64,000 bases of DNA from Pseudomonadota bacterium (GTDB taxonomy: Bacteria; Pseudomonadota; Alphaproteobacteria; Rhodobacterales; Rhodobacteraceae): positions 1 to 64,000 of the forward strand of contig JAIUPD010000008.1 of assembly GCA_020161615.1 (NCBI GenBank), read 5' to 3'. Position numbers and translations under genes: made by a program. The notes beneath the pieces are model-generated. The model did not search any database. It had not been told where the DNA came from and saw nothing but the letters and a program-made list of their open reading frames with translations. Positions 43,666 to 52,553 of this stretch are shown here, piece after piece; within the stretch, counting starts at the first letter, position 1, and each line of letters starts with the position of its first letter.

Positions 43666-44841
43666 TCAGCCCGCCCACCAGTCGCGCGGCTTCAACCGTT
43701 TCGCCCGGCCGGACCGGTCGTCCAGCCACAAAGCCAGCCTGCGCAGCGGCGAGAGCGCCAGTTTCAGCCAGAGCCGGTTCCACCGCTTGCTGAAATCGCG
43801 GTTGAACGGACAGACGCGCAGGCAGATCGCGCAATCGGACGCCAGTTTCGCCCAATAGCCGAAGCATTTCTCGGCGTCCGAGGTCCATTTGACCACGCCC
43901 CGGATGGCGCTGCGGCCGGTCACCTCGGCCGAGGGCGCGCCGAAGGGCAGCGCCTTGACCGGGCAGGCCTCGGCGCAGCGGGTGCAGATGTCGCAGACCG
44001 CCTTCACGCCCAGCGGTTTCGGCGCGTCATGGGCCAGGGGTAGGTCGGTGAAGATCTTCGAGAACCGCAGCCGCGGCCCGAACTCGGGCGTGATGACCAG
44101 CTGGTTGCGGGCGTATTCCCCCAGCCCCGCCTTCACCGCGAAGGGGATGACCAGCCCGGTGTCGTTCATCGAGGCCACCGCCCGATAACCCATGTTGCGG
44201 ATGAAGGCCGCGAGTTGCATGACAATCGCCGCCTCGTGGCTGTATTCCCGCCCCGTCGCCGCCCCGGCCAGCGCCGAGGGATAGGTCTGCACCAAGGGCG
44301 CATCCATCTGATGCCCCAGCACGATGACCGAGCCGAGGCCCGGCGGCAGGTCGACCGGCGCCTCGGAAAAATCGCGGGTATCGACCTGCGTGGCATAGAT
44401 CCACCGCGGGTCCATCGCCGTTATACCGCACAAATCGGCGCCGAAGAACTTTGCCACCCGCTTGATTTCGGCCGCCATCTGGCCCGCGTCCTCGACCGGC
44501 ACCTGCACCGGCGCCACCGGCGTGTCGGCCCGGATCGGCGCCTGAAAGCCCTCGCGAACCCCCTCGCCGGCCGAGCGGTTCGAAATGATGTCGCTGACCA
44601 GCCAGGCCGCGTTCCGCAGCGCGAAATCCTTTTGCTGAAACCCCTCGCCCTTGCGCGGCGTCGCGTCGATCCGGTAGCTGGCGAAGAAGGCATCGGTCTG
44701 TTTCGACCGCACCGCGGGGTCCCAGAAGGCGCGGGTGAAGATGTCGTCACGCTGGCGGAAGCGTTCGAAATCCGCCGTCACCTCGATCCCCGCCGGGGCA
44801 TCGAGCGGATCGGGCGGCAGGTTGTGGCCGGGCGTGCTCAT
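43666..44841 (-). CDS. Reductive-dehalogenase-like iron-sulfur protein
   Basis: 391 residues. Two 4Fe-4S motifs, CDICTRCAEACP and C-x10-CAICLRVCPF, follow a core that matches the RdhA domain: GLGEYARNQLVITPEFGPRLRFSKIFTDLPLA. Classical RdhA reduces organohalides with a corrinoid. Here there is no Tat signal, no RdhB anchor and no C-terminal reductase domain as in aerobic BhbA/NpRdhA, so it would be cytoplasmic and need a separate electron donor. It may work on another substrate. The FTDLPL pattern separates it from QueG. It is divergent from the MFS gene. Confidence 0.8.
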   Translation of the reverse strand: MSTPGHNLPPDPLDAPAGIEVTADFERFRQRDDIFTRAFWDPAVRSKQTDAFFASYRIDATPRKGEGFQQKDFALRNAAWLVSDIISNRSAGEGVREGFQAPIRADTPVAPVQVPVEDAGQMAAEIKRVAKFFGADLCGITAMDPRWIYATQVDTRDFSEAPVDLPPGLGSVIVLGHQMDAPLVQTYPSALAGAATGREYSHEAAIVMQLAAFIRNMGYRAVASMNDTGLVIPFAVKAGLGEYARNQLVITPEFGPRLRFSKIFTDLPLAHDAPKPLGVKAVCDICTRCAEACPVKALPFGAPSAEVTGRSAIRGVVKWTSDAEKCFGYWAKLASDCAICLRVCPFNRDFSKRWNRLWLKLALSPLRRLALWLDDRSGRAKRLKPRDWWAG

Positions 44842-44942
44842 GCCCCGACGCTACGCGCGGCGAACCGGCAAAGTCAAAGCCTCTGGACGCAGGCCGCGAC
44901 CCGCGCCAAGGTGGCGCCGACTGACCGACGGGACCAAGGCGC

Positions 44943-46160
44943 ATGACCCTGCTGATTTCCTTTGCCGCGCTCTTCGTTTCGGTCTTCCTGCTGCAACTGG
45001 GCCTGGGCGGTGTGGTGCCGCTGGATGCGCTGTCCGGGACGGCGCTGGGCTTCACGGCCGAGCAGATCGGCACCATGGGCTCGGCGCATTTTCTGGGCTT
45101 CTTCGTCGGCTGCTGGTGGGCGCCCCGCCTGATGGGCGAAGTGGGCCACGCCCGCGCCTTTGCCGCCTTCACCGCCGCGGGCACCACCGGGATCCTGGCC
45201 CATATGATGTGGCTCGATCCCTGGGCCTGGGCCGGGATGCGCATGCTCTCGGGCCTCGCCGTCGCCGGCTGCTACACGATCATCGAGGCCTGGCTGCAAT
45301 CCAAGGTCACGAACGAGACGCGCGGCCGGGCGATGGGCGTCTACCGGATGGTCGATGTCTCGGGCAATCTGGGCGCGCAGGTGCTGATCGCCTTCCTGCC
45401 ACCCGCGGCCTATGTCAGCTACAACCTGCTGGCGCTCTTCATGTGCTTCGCGATCTTCCCGTTGCTGCTGACCCGGGCCGAGGCCCCCTCGGCTGGCCCC
45501 GCGCCCCGGCTCAGGCCGAAACTTGCCTGGAGCAAATCGCCGCTCGGCGCCGTGGGGGTCGTGGTCTCGGGCATCACCGGCGCGGCCTTCCGCATGGTCG
45601 GCCCCCTCTACGGCATCGCCGTGGGGCTGGAGGCTGACCGCATCGCCCTGTTCCTGTCGGCCTATGTCGTCGGCGGCGCCTTCGCGCAATTCCCGGTCGG
45701 CTGGATCGCCGACAAATACGACCGGAGGCTGGTGCTGATCGGCATTTCCGTGGCCTCGATCCTGGGCTGCGTGGCCATGATCGCCGGGGCGCAGGGCAAC
45801 GTCATCACCATCTTCCTGGCCGCCGCCTTTTTCGGCTTCACCACCTTCCCGATCTATTCGATCTCGACCGCGCATGCCCATGATTTCGCCGAACAGCACG
45901 AACGCGTCGAACTCAGCGCCGCGCAGATGTTCCTCTATGCTGTGGGCGCCATCGCCTCGCCGGTCATCGCCTCGGCGCTGATCTCGGGCTTCGGACCGGC
46001 CTCGATGTTCATCTTCATCGCGCTGGCGCATGTGCTGCTGATCGTCTTCGGGCTTTACCGCATGCAGGTCGGCCGCACGCCCCCCGCCCATACGCCCTAT
46101 GTCTACACGCCGCGCACATCCTTCCTGATCGGACGTTTGCTGCGGCGGCGCGACGACTAG
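44943..46160 (+). CDS. MFS transporter
   Basis: Twelve-helix major facilitator of 405 residues. The loop motif after helix 2 is weak, but VGGAFAQFPVGWIADKYDRRLVLIGISVASI is the central A-like motif of the second half, and GCYTIIEAWLQSKVTNETRGRAMGVYRMVDVSGN is typical of the YcaD-like group. The substrate is unknown. It begins 101 bp from the divergent dehalogenase-like gene, and a shared regulatory region is possible. Confidence 0.88.
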   Translation: MTLLISFAALFVSVFLLQLGLGGVVPLDALSGTALGFTAEQIGTMGSAHFLGFFVGCWWAPRLMGEVGHARAFAAFTAAGTTGILAHMMWLDPWAWAGMRMLSGLAVAGCYTIIEAWLQSKVTNETRGRAMGVYRMVDVSGNLGAQVLIAFLPPAAYVSYNLLALFMCFAIFPLLLTRAEAPSAGPAPRLRPKLAWSKSPLGAVGVVVSGITGAAFRMVGPLYGIAVGLEADRIALFLSAYVVGGAFAQFPVGWIADKYDRRLVLIGISVASILGCVAMIAGAQGNVITIFLAAAFFGFTTFPIYSISTAHAHDFAEQHERVELSAAQMFLYAVGAIASPVIASALISGFGPASMFIFIALAHVLLIVFGLYRMQVGRTPPAHTPYVYTPRTSFLIGRLLRRRDD

Positions 46161-46199
46161 GCCCTTGCGCCACGGCCCCGGCCGGGGCAAGGAACCGAC

Positions 46200-46844
46200 A
46201 TGGCCGCGCAACTCGATTACCTCACCCTGAAAGAGATCTTCCGCCGTTTCCAGGCGGCAGAGGCCGAACCCAAGGGCGAACTCGACCACACCAATGCCTT
46301 CACGCTGCTGGTGGCCGTGGCGCTGTCGGCGCAGGCGACCGATGTGGGCGTGAACCGGGCAACGAAGGCCCTGTTCCCCATCGCCGACACGCCGCAGAAA
46401 ATGCTGGCGCTGGGCGAGGACGGGCTGATCGAGCATATCAAGACCATCGGCCTTTACCGCAACAAGGCCAAGAACGTGATCAGGCTCTCGCAGATCCTGG
46501 TCGAGCGCTATGGCGGCGAGGTGCCCTCGTCCCGCGCCGCGCTGCAATCCTTGCCGGGCGTCGGGCGCAAGACCGCGAATGTGGTCCTCAACATGTGGTG
46601 GGGCGTCCCGGCGCAGGCCGTCGACACGCATATCTTCCGCATCGGCAACCGGACCGGCATCTGCCCGGGCAAGGATGTCGAACAGGTGGAACGCGCCATC
46701 GAGGACAATATCCCCGCCGAATACCAGCAACACGCCCATCATTGGCTGATCCTGCACGGCCGCTATGTCTGCAAGGCGCGCAAACCCAATTGCCCCGCCT
46801 GCCTGATCCGCGACCTCTGCCCCTATGAGGAGAAATCCCTGTGA
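46200..46844 (+). CDS. nth: Endonuclease III
   Basis: Base-excision DNA glycosylase/AP lyase for oxidised pyrimidines. 214 residues. The helix-hairpin-helix LPGVGRKTANVVLN has the catalytic Lys, the Asp is in AVDTHIFRIGNR, and the 4Fe-4S loop C-x6-C-x2-C-x5-C is CKARKPNCPACLIRDLC. The stop overlaps the PfkB start (GTGA). Confidence 0.96.
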   Translation: MAAQLDYLTLKEIFRRFQAAEAEPKGELDHTNAFTLLVAVALSAQATDVGVNRATKALFPIADTPQKMLALGEDGLIEHIKTIGLYRNKAKNVIRLSQILVERYGGEVPSSRAALQSLPGVGRKTANVVLNMWWGVPAQAVDTHIFRIGNRTGICPGKDVEQVERAIEDNIPAEYQQHAHHWLILHGRYVCKARKPNCPACLIRDLCPYEEKSL

Positions 46845-47830
46845 AAAAGTACCAGGTTGCCGGTATCGGCAATGCCATCGTCGATGTGATTTCCACCGTG
46901 GACGACCATTTCCTCGACCATATGGGGATCCACAAGGGCATCATGCAGCTGATCGAGCGTGAGCGCGCCGAAACCCTGTTCGGCGCCATGCGCGACCGGC
47001 AGGAGGCCGCGGGCGGCTCGGTCTGCAACACGATCGCCGGGGTGGGCGCGCTGGGGCTGAAGACGGCGCTGGTCGGCCGGGTGCGCGACGACAGCCTGGG
47101 CCGCTTCTTCGCCCAGGACACCGAACGCACCGGCACCGCCTTCGTCAACCCGCCGGTCGCCGGGGGGGAACTGCCGACCTCGCGCTCGATGATCTTCGTG
47201 ACGCCGGATGGCGAGCGCTCGATGAACACCTATCTCGGCATCTCGGCCGAGGTTGGCCCCGATGACGTGGACGAGGCGGTGATGGCCGACAGCGAGGCGG
47301 TGTTCCTGGAGGGTTATCTCTTCGACAAGGACAAGGGGAAAGAGGCCTTCCTCAAGGCCGCGCGCGCCTGCCACAAGGGTGGCGGCCGGGTCGGCATCGC
47401 GCTCTCGGACCCGTTCTGCGTCGACCGGCACCGCGCCGATTTCCGCCGTCTGGTCGCGAACGAGATGGATTACGTCATCGGCAACGAAAAGGAATGGACC
47501 TCGCTCTACCAGGCCAACGACCTGGACGAGGCGCTGGCCCAGGCGGCCGAGGATTGCGGCATCGTCGTCTGCACCCGTTCGGGCGATCCGGTGGTGCTGA
47601 TCCAGAACGGCCACCGCGTCACGGCCCCAGTGCGCACCGTGGTCCCGGTGGATGCGACGGGCGCGGGCGACCAGTTCGCGGCAGGCTTCCTCTATGGCCT
47701 GGTCACCGGCCATTCGATGGAGACCTGCGGCCGCATGGGCAATATCGCCGCCGCCGAAGTCATCGGCCATATCGGCGCCCGGCCCCGCGCGAATGTGCTC
47801 GCGCTCTACAAGGGTGAAGGGCTGCTCTGA
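46841..47830 (+). CDS. PfkB-family sugar/adenosine kinase
   Basis: Ribokinase-like enzyme of 329 residues. [15 protein letters not shown] (substrate side) and [17 protein letters not shown] (anion hole and catalytic Asp) are the PfkB signatures. In alphaproteobacteria this close type is usually annotated adenosine kinase, but sugars are possible. The GTG start, with GAGGAG ten bases before, overlaps the nth stop. Confidence 0.9.
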   Translation: MKKYQVAGIGNAIVDVISTVDDHFLDHMGIHKGIMQLIERERAETLFGAMRDRQEAAGGSVCNTIAGVGALGLKTALVGRVRDDSLGRFFAQDTERTGTAFVNPPVAGGELPTSRSMIFVTPDGERSMNTYLGISAEVGPDDVDEAVMADSEAVFLEGYLFDKDKGKEAFLKAARACHKGGGRVGIALSDPFCVDRHRADFRRLVANEMDYVIGNEKEWTSLYQANDLDEALAQAAEDCGIVVCTRSGDPVVLIQNGHRVTAPVRTVVPVDATGAGDQFAAGFLYGLVTGHSMETCGRMGNIAAAEVIGHIGARPRANVLALYKGEGLL

Positions 47831-47885
47831 TCTTGCAGCAAGCCCGGCGCACCCCATATCCAGATCCGTAAGAACGGAGGCGATC

Positions 47886-48788
47886 ATGGGCTACGTCAAG
47901 ACCGGGATCCTGATGGCGGCGATGACCGCCCTGTTCCTCGGCATGGGCTATCTCATCGGCGGGGGAACCGGCGCGCTGATCGCGCTGGCGGTGGCGGCGG
48001 GCATGAATGCCTTCAGCTACTGGAACTCGGATTCGCTGGTGCTGCGCATGCATAACGCGCGACCCGTCGATGCCCATACGGCGCCCGAGCTGCAACAGAT
48101 CGTCATGGATCTGTCGCGCAACGCCGGGCTGCCGACGCCCAAGGTCTATGTGATCGAAAGCGACCAGCCCAACGCCTTCGCCACCGGCCGCAACCCCGAC
48201 AACGCCGCGGTGGCGGTGTCGCGCGGCCTGATGGATCGCATGACGCGGGAAGAGGTGGCGGCGGTCGTCGCCCACGAACTCGCGCATATCAAGAATTACG
48301 ACACGCTGACGATGACCATCACCGCGACCTTCGCCGGCGCGATCTCGATGCTGGCCAATTTCGCCATGTTCTTCGGCGGCAACCGCGAACGCGCCAATCC
48401 CATCGCCATGATCGCGATGATGATCCTGGCGCCGCTGGCCGCGGCGCTGGTGCAGATGGCCATCTCGCGGTCGCGGGAATACGAGGCCGACCGGATCGGC
48501 GCCGAGATCGTCGGCAACCCGCTGTGGCTGGCCGATGCGCTGCGCAAGATCCAGGGCTACGCCAGCCGCATCGACAACGACGCGGCCGAGCGGAACCCGG
48601 CAACCGCGCATATGTTCATCATCAACCCGCTGCACGCGCATGCCCGGGACCGCCTCTTCTCGACCCACCCGGCGACCGAGAACCGCATCGCCGCGCTGGA
48701 GGCCATGGCCCGCGGACAGGGCGGCCGCCCCGCACCCCGCCAGGCGGCGCGGCCGGTGTCGCGGCAGAATCCCGGCCCCTGGGGCTGA
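47886..48788 (+). CDS. htpX: Membrane protease HtpX
   Basis: Zinc metalloprotease that degrades damaged membrane proteins. 300 residues. Two N-terminal hydrophobic helices are followed by the [10 protein letters not shown] zinc motif, two more helices ([34 protein letters not shown]) and the third ligand Glu in [21 protein letters not shown] precedes the ATG at 47886. It ends in front of an intergenic repeat. Confidence 0.94.
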   Translation: MGYVKTGILMAAMTALFLGMGYLIGGGTGALIALAVAAGMNAFSYWNSDSLVLRMHNARPVDAHTAPELQQIVMDLSRNAGLPTPKVYVIESDQPNAFATGRNPDNAAVAVSRGLMDRMTREEVAAVVAHELAHIKNYDTLTMTITATFAGAISMLANFAMFFGGNRERANPIAMIAMMILAPLAAALVQMAISRSREYEADRIGAEIVGNPLWLADALRKIQGYASRIDNDAAERNPATAHMFIINPLHAHARDRLFSTHPATENRIAALEAMARGQGGRPAPRQAARPVSRQNPGPWG

Positions 48789-48814
48789 GGCCTCCGCCTG
48801 TGGCTTCTGTCGGA

Positions 48815-48972
48815 CCGGGGGGCCAGCCCCCCGGACCCCCCGGGATATTTAAGGCGCAAAGATGCGCAGTTTACCATTCATCAAGGTTAACGCGCCCCCG
48901 GCTCCGGGAGCGCGCCCTACTCATCTTTGTTCTGCAAATATCCTGGGGGGTTTTGGGGGGCTAGCCCCCCAA
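48815..48972. repeat. Intergenic repeat with GATATTT...AAGATG ends, copy B, with flanking GC hairpins
   Basis: The core element is 48836-48950. The left arm (to 48864) reads CCGGGATATTTAAGGCG...AAAGATG; the right arm (48922-48950) is the GCAG-type end seen as the left arm of copy A. Read on the minus strand it therefore has the same end order as copy A. Its 57-bp interior is larger and adds a CGCG...CCGG hairpin. Hairpins flank it at 48815-48834 and 48953-48972; the latter is a perfect 20-bp palindrome that contains the CoA-transferase stop codon. Both copies sit in convergent gaps. Confidence 0.75.
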
Positions 48973-50091
48973 GGTGCCGTCCGCCTCGCCCAGCGCCGGC
49001 GCCGGCAAGGGCGCGCTGCAGCGTTCGCCGTCGATCACGAAGGGAGAACGCACGCCCTCATGCGGGCCCAGCGACAGCCGCATCCCCCGCGCCGCGACCT
49101 GCGGATCGGCGAAGACCTCGTCCATCGTGTTGATCGGCCCGGCCGGGATGCCCTGCGCTTCGCAGGCGGCCAGCAGATCGGCCTTGCTCCAACCCCGGGT
49201 CCGGGCGCTCAGCGCCTCGACCAGGGTGGCGCGGTTGGCCACCCGGTCGGCGTTCTTCCGATAGGCGGGATCCTCGATCAGCCCCTCCAGCCCCAGCACC
49301 CGGCAGAGTCGCTGGTACTGCCCATCGTTGCCGGTGGCGATGATGATATGGCCGTCCGAGACCTCGAACACCTGATAGGGCACCAGGTTCGGATGCCAGT
49401 TCCCGGTCCGCCCCGGCGGCTGGCCCGAGGCGAGGTAGTTCATCGCCTGATTGGCCATGACCGAGACGGCGCAATCCAGCAGTGCCATGTCGATATGCGC
49501 ACCCTGCCCGGTGCGGTCGCGTTCCACGACCGCCGCCAGGATCGCCGTCGAGGCATAGATTCCGGTGAACAGATCCGTCACCGCCACGCCCACGCGATGC
49601 GGCTCGCCCTCGGCGGGGCCGGTGATCGACATCAGCCCGGACATGCCCTGGATGATGTAATCGTAGCCCGCGCGATGGGCATAGGGCCCGTCCTGCCCGA
49701 AGCCGGTAATCGAGCAATAGATCAGGCGGGGAAATTTGGCTTTCAGGCTGGCGTAATCCAGCCCGTATTTCGCCAGCCCGCCCACCTTGAAATTCTCGAT
49801 CAGGATATCGGCATCGGCCAGCAGCGCCTTGACCTTCGCCTGCCCTTCGGGCGTGCGGAAATCGGCGGTGATCGAGCGTTTGCCGCGGTTGGCGGAATGG
49901 AAATAGGCCGCGACGGCGGTGCCGTCGCGGTCGATGAAGGGCGGGCCCCATTGGCGGGTGTCGTCGCCCTCGGGCGCCTCGACCTTGATCACCTCGGCGC
50001 CCAGGTCGGCAAGCGTCTGGCCGGCCCAGGGACCGGCGAGGATGCGGGCCAGTTCGACGACCCGCAGCCCCGCGAGCGGCTTCGCGCTCAT
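48961..50091 (-). CDS. Family III CoA-transferase (CaiB/BaiF)
   Basis: 376 residues. RVVELARILAGPWAGQTLADLGAEVIKVEAPEGDDTRQWGPP is the family N-terminus. The catalytic Asp is probably that of GAHIDMALLDCAVSVMANQAMN. It moves CoA between carboxylic acids, substrate unknown. The stop codon lies within a palindrome. The start overlaps the DsbA-like gene (ATGA), an unexpected partner. Confidence 0.9.
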   Translation of the reverse strand: MSAKPLAGLRVVELARILAGPWAGQTLADLGAEVIKVEAPEGDDTRQWGPPFIDRDGTAVAAYFHSANRGKRSITADFRTPEGQAKVKALLADADILIENFKVGGLAKYGLDYASLKAKFPRLIYCSITGFGQDGPYAHRAGYDYIIQGMSGLMSITGPAEGEPHRVGVAVTDLFTGIYASTAILAAVVERDRTGQGAHIDMALLDCAVSVMANQAMNYLASGQPPGRTGNWHPNLVPYQVFEVSDGHIIIATGNDGQYQRLCRVLGLEGLIEDPAYRKNADRVANRATLVEALSARTRGWSKADLLAACEAQGIPAGPINTMDEVFADPQVAARGMRLSLGPHEGVRSPFVIDGERCSAPLPAPALGEADGTLGG

Positions 50092-50780
50092 CCGTTGCTC
50101 AGCAGCGGATCGAGGATCGCACGGAACTCGTCCATGCTCATGTTGGAATAGGTCGTGCCGTTGATCACGAAGCTGGGCGTGCCCTGGATGCCGTATTCGG
50201 TCATCCCCTCCTGATAGACCTGCATCATCGCCGTGGCGAGCTCGCGGTCGGTCAGGCATTGGTTCAGCTCGTCGTCCGACATGCCGGCGCGGCGGCCGAT
50301 GCGGCGCAGGTTGTCGGCCACGGCATTGCCATCGGCGCCGCGGGCCCATTGGCTCTGCTCGTCATAGAGCATGTCCGAGATGCCGAAATAGCGCATCTCG
50401 CCGCCGCAGCGGGCGACCAGCGCGGCCCAGAGGCCATAGGCATCGAAATAGACCTCGCGGTATTCGAAGCGCACCTTGCCGGTGTCGATGTATTCCGCCT
50501 TCAGCGTCGGCCAGACATTGGCATGGAAGTTCGCGCAATGCGGGCAGGTGTAGGAGGCGAATTCGATGATCGTCACCTCGGCATCGGGATCGCCCAGCAC
50601 CAGGTCCATCACGCGCGAGGTATCGACCGCGCCGTCGCCGGTCTGCGCATGGGCGGCATTCGGCAACAGCGTCTGCGAGAGCGAGGGCGCACGGCCGCCG
50701 GTCAGGCTGTTCAGGCCGGCATAGGCGCCGGCGGCGACCACGGCGGCGCCCCCGGAGAGGAGAAGCGAGCGTCGGTTCAT
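50088..50780 (-). CDS. DsbA-family thiol oxidoreductase
   Basis: 230 residues with a twin-arginine-like signal (MNRRSLLLSGGAAVVAAGAYAG). The thioredoxin-fold motif is FASYTCPHCANFH (CPHC, as in DsbA) and the cis-Pro loop is GIQGTPSFVINGTTYSN. It resembles the BdbD/ScsC-like DsbA group and is probably periplasmic, oxidising or shuffling disulfides. Four-base overlaps on both sides place it between the DUF721 gene and the CoA-transferase gene in one operon. Confidence 0.9.
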   Translation of the reverse strand: MNRRSLLLSGGAAVVAAGAYAGLNSLTGGRAPSLSQTLLPNAAHAQTGDGAVDTSRVMDLVLGDPDAEVTIIEFASYTCPHCANFHANVWPTLKAEYIDTGKVRFEYREVYFDAYGLWAALVARCGGEMRYFGISDMLYDEQSQWARGADGNAVADNLRRIGRRAGMSDDELNQCLTDRELATAMMQVYQEGMTEYGIQGTPSFVINGTTYSNMSMDEFRAILDPLLSNG

Positions 50781-51364
50781 GGATCTTCCTTTCTGTCGCC
50801 GGAGGGGCCCTTTGCCCCCAGCCGGTCCTGTCGCAAGAGAACTTGGGTGGCCAGCCGCTCCAGCGCGCTTTTCAGCCCGCTGTCGGCCACCCCCTCGGTC
50901 AGCCCGTCCAGCACGCCTTGCGCGCGGGCCAGCGCCTGGGCCGAAGGGCGGGTGATGTTGGACCCTTCAAAGGGGCGCTGGGCTTCGGCAAGGCCTGTCA
51001 TCGTACCCCGGGCCGAGGTCTGGGTCACGCGGATCCGGGCAATCGCGGCATAGCCATAGATTGCGTTGACCCGTTCGCGCAGCTTGTCGGCCTGCATCTG
51101 CACCAAAGGCGCCGCCGCCCCCGAGGTCAGCAGCGTCAGCGTCGCCCCCAACCCCTGTTTGGCGTAGCTCACATTGACCGGGCGGCAGAGCGGCGCCAGA
51201 TCGGGGCCCGCAACCTCGGGCCAATGGGTCAGCAGGCGCGTCACGGCGAAGCCGCGGCTTTCGCCCGCCTTGCGGATCGGATCGCGCAACAGGCCCGCCG
51301 CGGCCTCGAACCCACGCATCCGGCGGGGTGCCCTTCGGCTGGGTTTGTCGGCGGGACTGGTCAT
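50777..51364 (-). CDS. DciA-like DUF721 protein
   Basis: 195 residues. The DUF721 core is RGFAVTRLLTHWPEVAGPDLA, then LTLLTSGAAAPLVQMQADKLRERVNAIYGYAAIARIRVTQ. The family includes DciA, the ancestral loader/operator of the replicative helicase DnaB. The C-terminal half is unconserved and probably disordered. It is the first gene of an operon with dsbA-like and CoA-transferase genes and diverges from mutY. Confidence 0.82.
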   Translation of the reverse strand: MTSPADKPSRRAPRRMRGFEAAAGLLRDPIRKAGESRGFAVTRLLTHWPEVAGPDLAPLCRPVNVSYAKQGLGATLTLLTSGAAAPLVQMQADKLRERVNAIYGYAAIARIRVTQTSARGTMTGLAEAQRPFEGSNITRPSAQALARAQGVLDGLTEGVADSGLKSALERLATQVLLRQDRLGAKGPSGDRKEDP

Positions 51365-51451
51365 CGGGGCGGGCGGCTTTCCTGTCGGTCGCGAATATCT
51401 TAGTGAGTTCGCAGACCTTGGCCAGAGGGTCCAGCGAAGGGAGCGTCAAGA

Positions 51452-52531
51452 ATGCGTGACGGAACTGACAGCGCCGCCGTCGCCCCGGCCCTGCTGCGCT
51501 GGTACGACCGGGCCGCGCGCGTGCTGCCCTGGCGCGTCGGTCCGGCCGAGCGCCGGGCGGGCGAGATCCCCGATCCCTATCGCGTCTGGCTGTCCGAAGT
51601 GATGCTGCAACAGACCACCGTGGCGACGGTGAAGGGCTATTTCGACCGCTTCACCCGCCGCTGGCCCGATGTGCAGGCCCTTGCCGCGGCCGAGGATGCC
51701 GAGGTCATGGCTGAATGGGCGGGGCTTGGCTATTACGCCCGAGCCCGCAACCTGATCGCCTGCGCCCGGGCCGTGGCCGCGCGGGGCGGTTTCCCTGACA
51801 CGCTGGACGGGTTGCGCGCCCTGCCGGGGATCGGCGCCTATACCGCGGCCTCGGTCGCGGCCATTGCCTTCGACCGGGCGGAAACGGTGGTCGACGGCAA
51901 TGTGGAGCGGGTGGTCGCCCGGCTTTTCGCGGTGACAGAGCCGCTGCCCAAGGCCAAGCCGCAACTGGCGAAGCTGGCGGCGCGGCTCACGCCGCAGGAA
52001 CGCCCCGGCGATTTCGCGCAGGCGATGATGGATCTGGGCGCAACGGTCTGCACCCCCCGCAATCCGCGCTGCGCCGACTGCCCGCTGGAAGGGTTCTGTG
52101 CCGCCACACATCAGGGCATCGCCGCCGATCTGCCGATGAAGGCCGCCAAGGCCCCGAAACCCACAAGGCGCGGCCTTGCCTATGTGGCGGTCCGCGCGGA
52201 TGGTGCGCCCTTGCTCGAGACCAGGCCGCCCAAGGGTCTGCTGGGCGGAATGCCCGGCTGGCCCGGCAGCGACTGGGGAGACGATCCCGCGCCGCGCCCG
52301 CCGCTGGTCGCCGACTGGGCGGAACTGCCGGGGCTGGTGAAACACACCTTCACCCATTTCCACCTGGAACTCACGGTCCTGATGGCGCATGTGCCGATGG
52401 ACGCTGCCCCCGGGACCGGTGATTTCCGCCCGGGCTTCGACCCCGCCGACCTGCCGACTGTCATGCGCAAGGTGCATGACCACGCGTCCGCGGCATCAAG
52501 CGATCTTTTCGGGCCGCGCCCCGGGGCGTAG
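51452..52531 (+). CDS. mutY: A/G-specific adenine glycosylase
   Basis: Removes A opposite 8-oxoguanine. 359 residues. VWLSEVMLQQTTVATV, the HhH LPGIGAYTAASVAAIAFD, the catalytic Asp in VVDGNVERVVAR and the 4Fe-4S loop CTPRNPRCADCPLEGFC are all present. The C-terminal MutT-like domain follows with TFTHFHLELTV. GGGAG lies eight bases before the ATG. Confidence 0.95.
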   Translation: MRDGTDSAAVAPALLRWYDRAARVLPWRVGPAERRAGEIPDPYRVWLSEVMLQQTTVATVKGYFDRFTRRWPDVQALAAAEDAEVMAEWAGLGYYARARNLIACARAVAARGGFPDTLDGLRALPGIGAYTAASVAAIAFDRAETVVDGNVERVVARLFAVTEPLPKAKPQLAKLAARLTPQERPGDFAQAMMDLGATVCTPRNPRCADCPLEGFCAATHQGIAADLPMKAAKAPKPTRRGLAYVAVRADGAPLLETRPPKGLLGGMPGWPGSDWGDDPAPRPPLVADWAELPGLVKHTFTHFHLELTVLMAHVPMDAAPGTGDFRPGFDPADLPTVMRKVHDHASAASSDLFGPRPGA

Positions 52532-52553
52532 AGTCAGGGGACCGGAGGCCCCC

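Noticed and set aside
43666..44841. Epoxyqueuosine reductase QueG
   Set aside because: QueG also has two 4Fe-4S motifs, but the TPEFGP...FTDLPL core and the CFGYW spacing are those of the RdhA domain.
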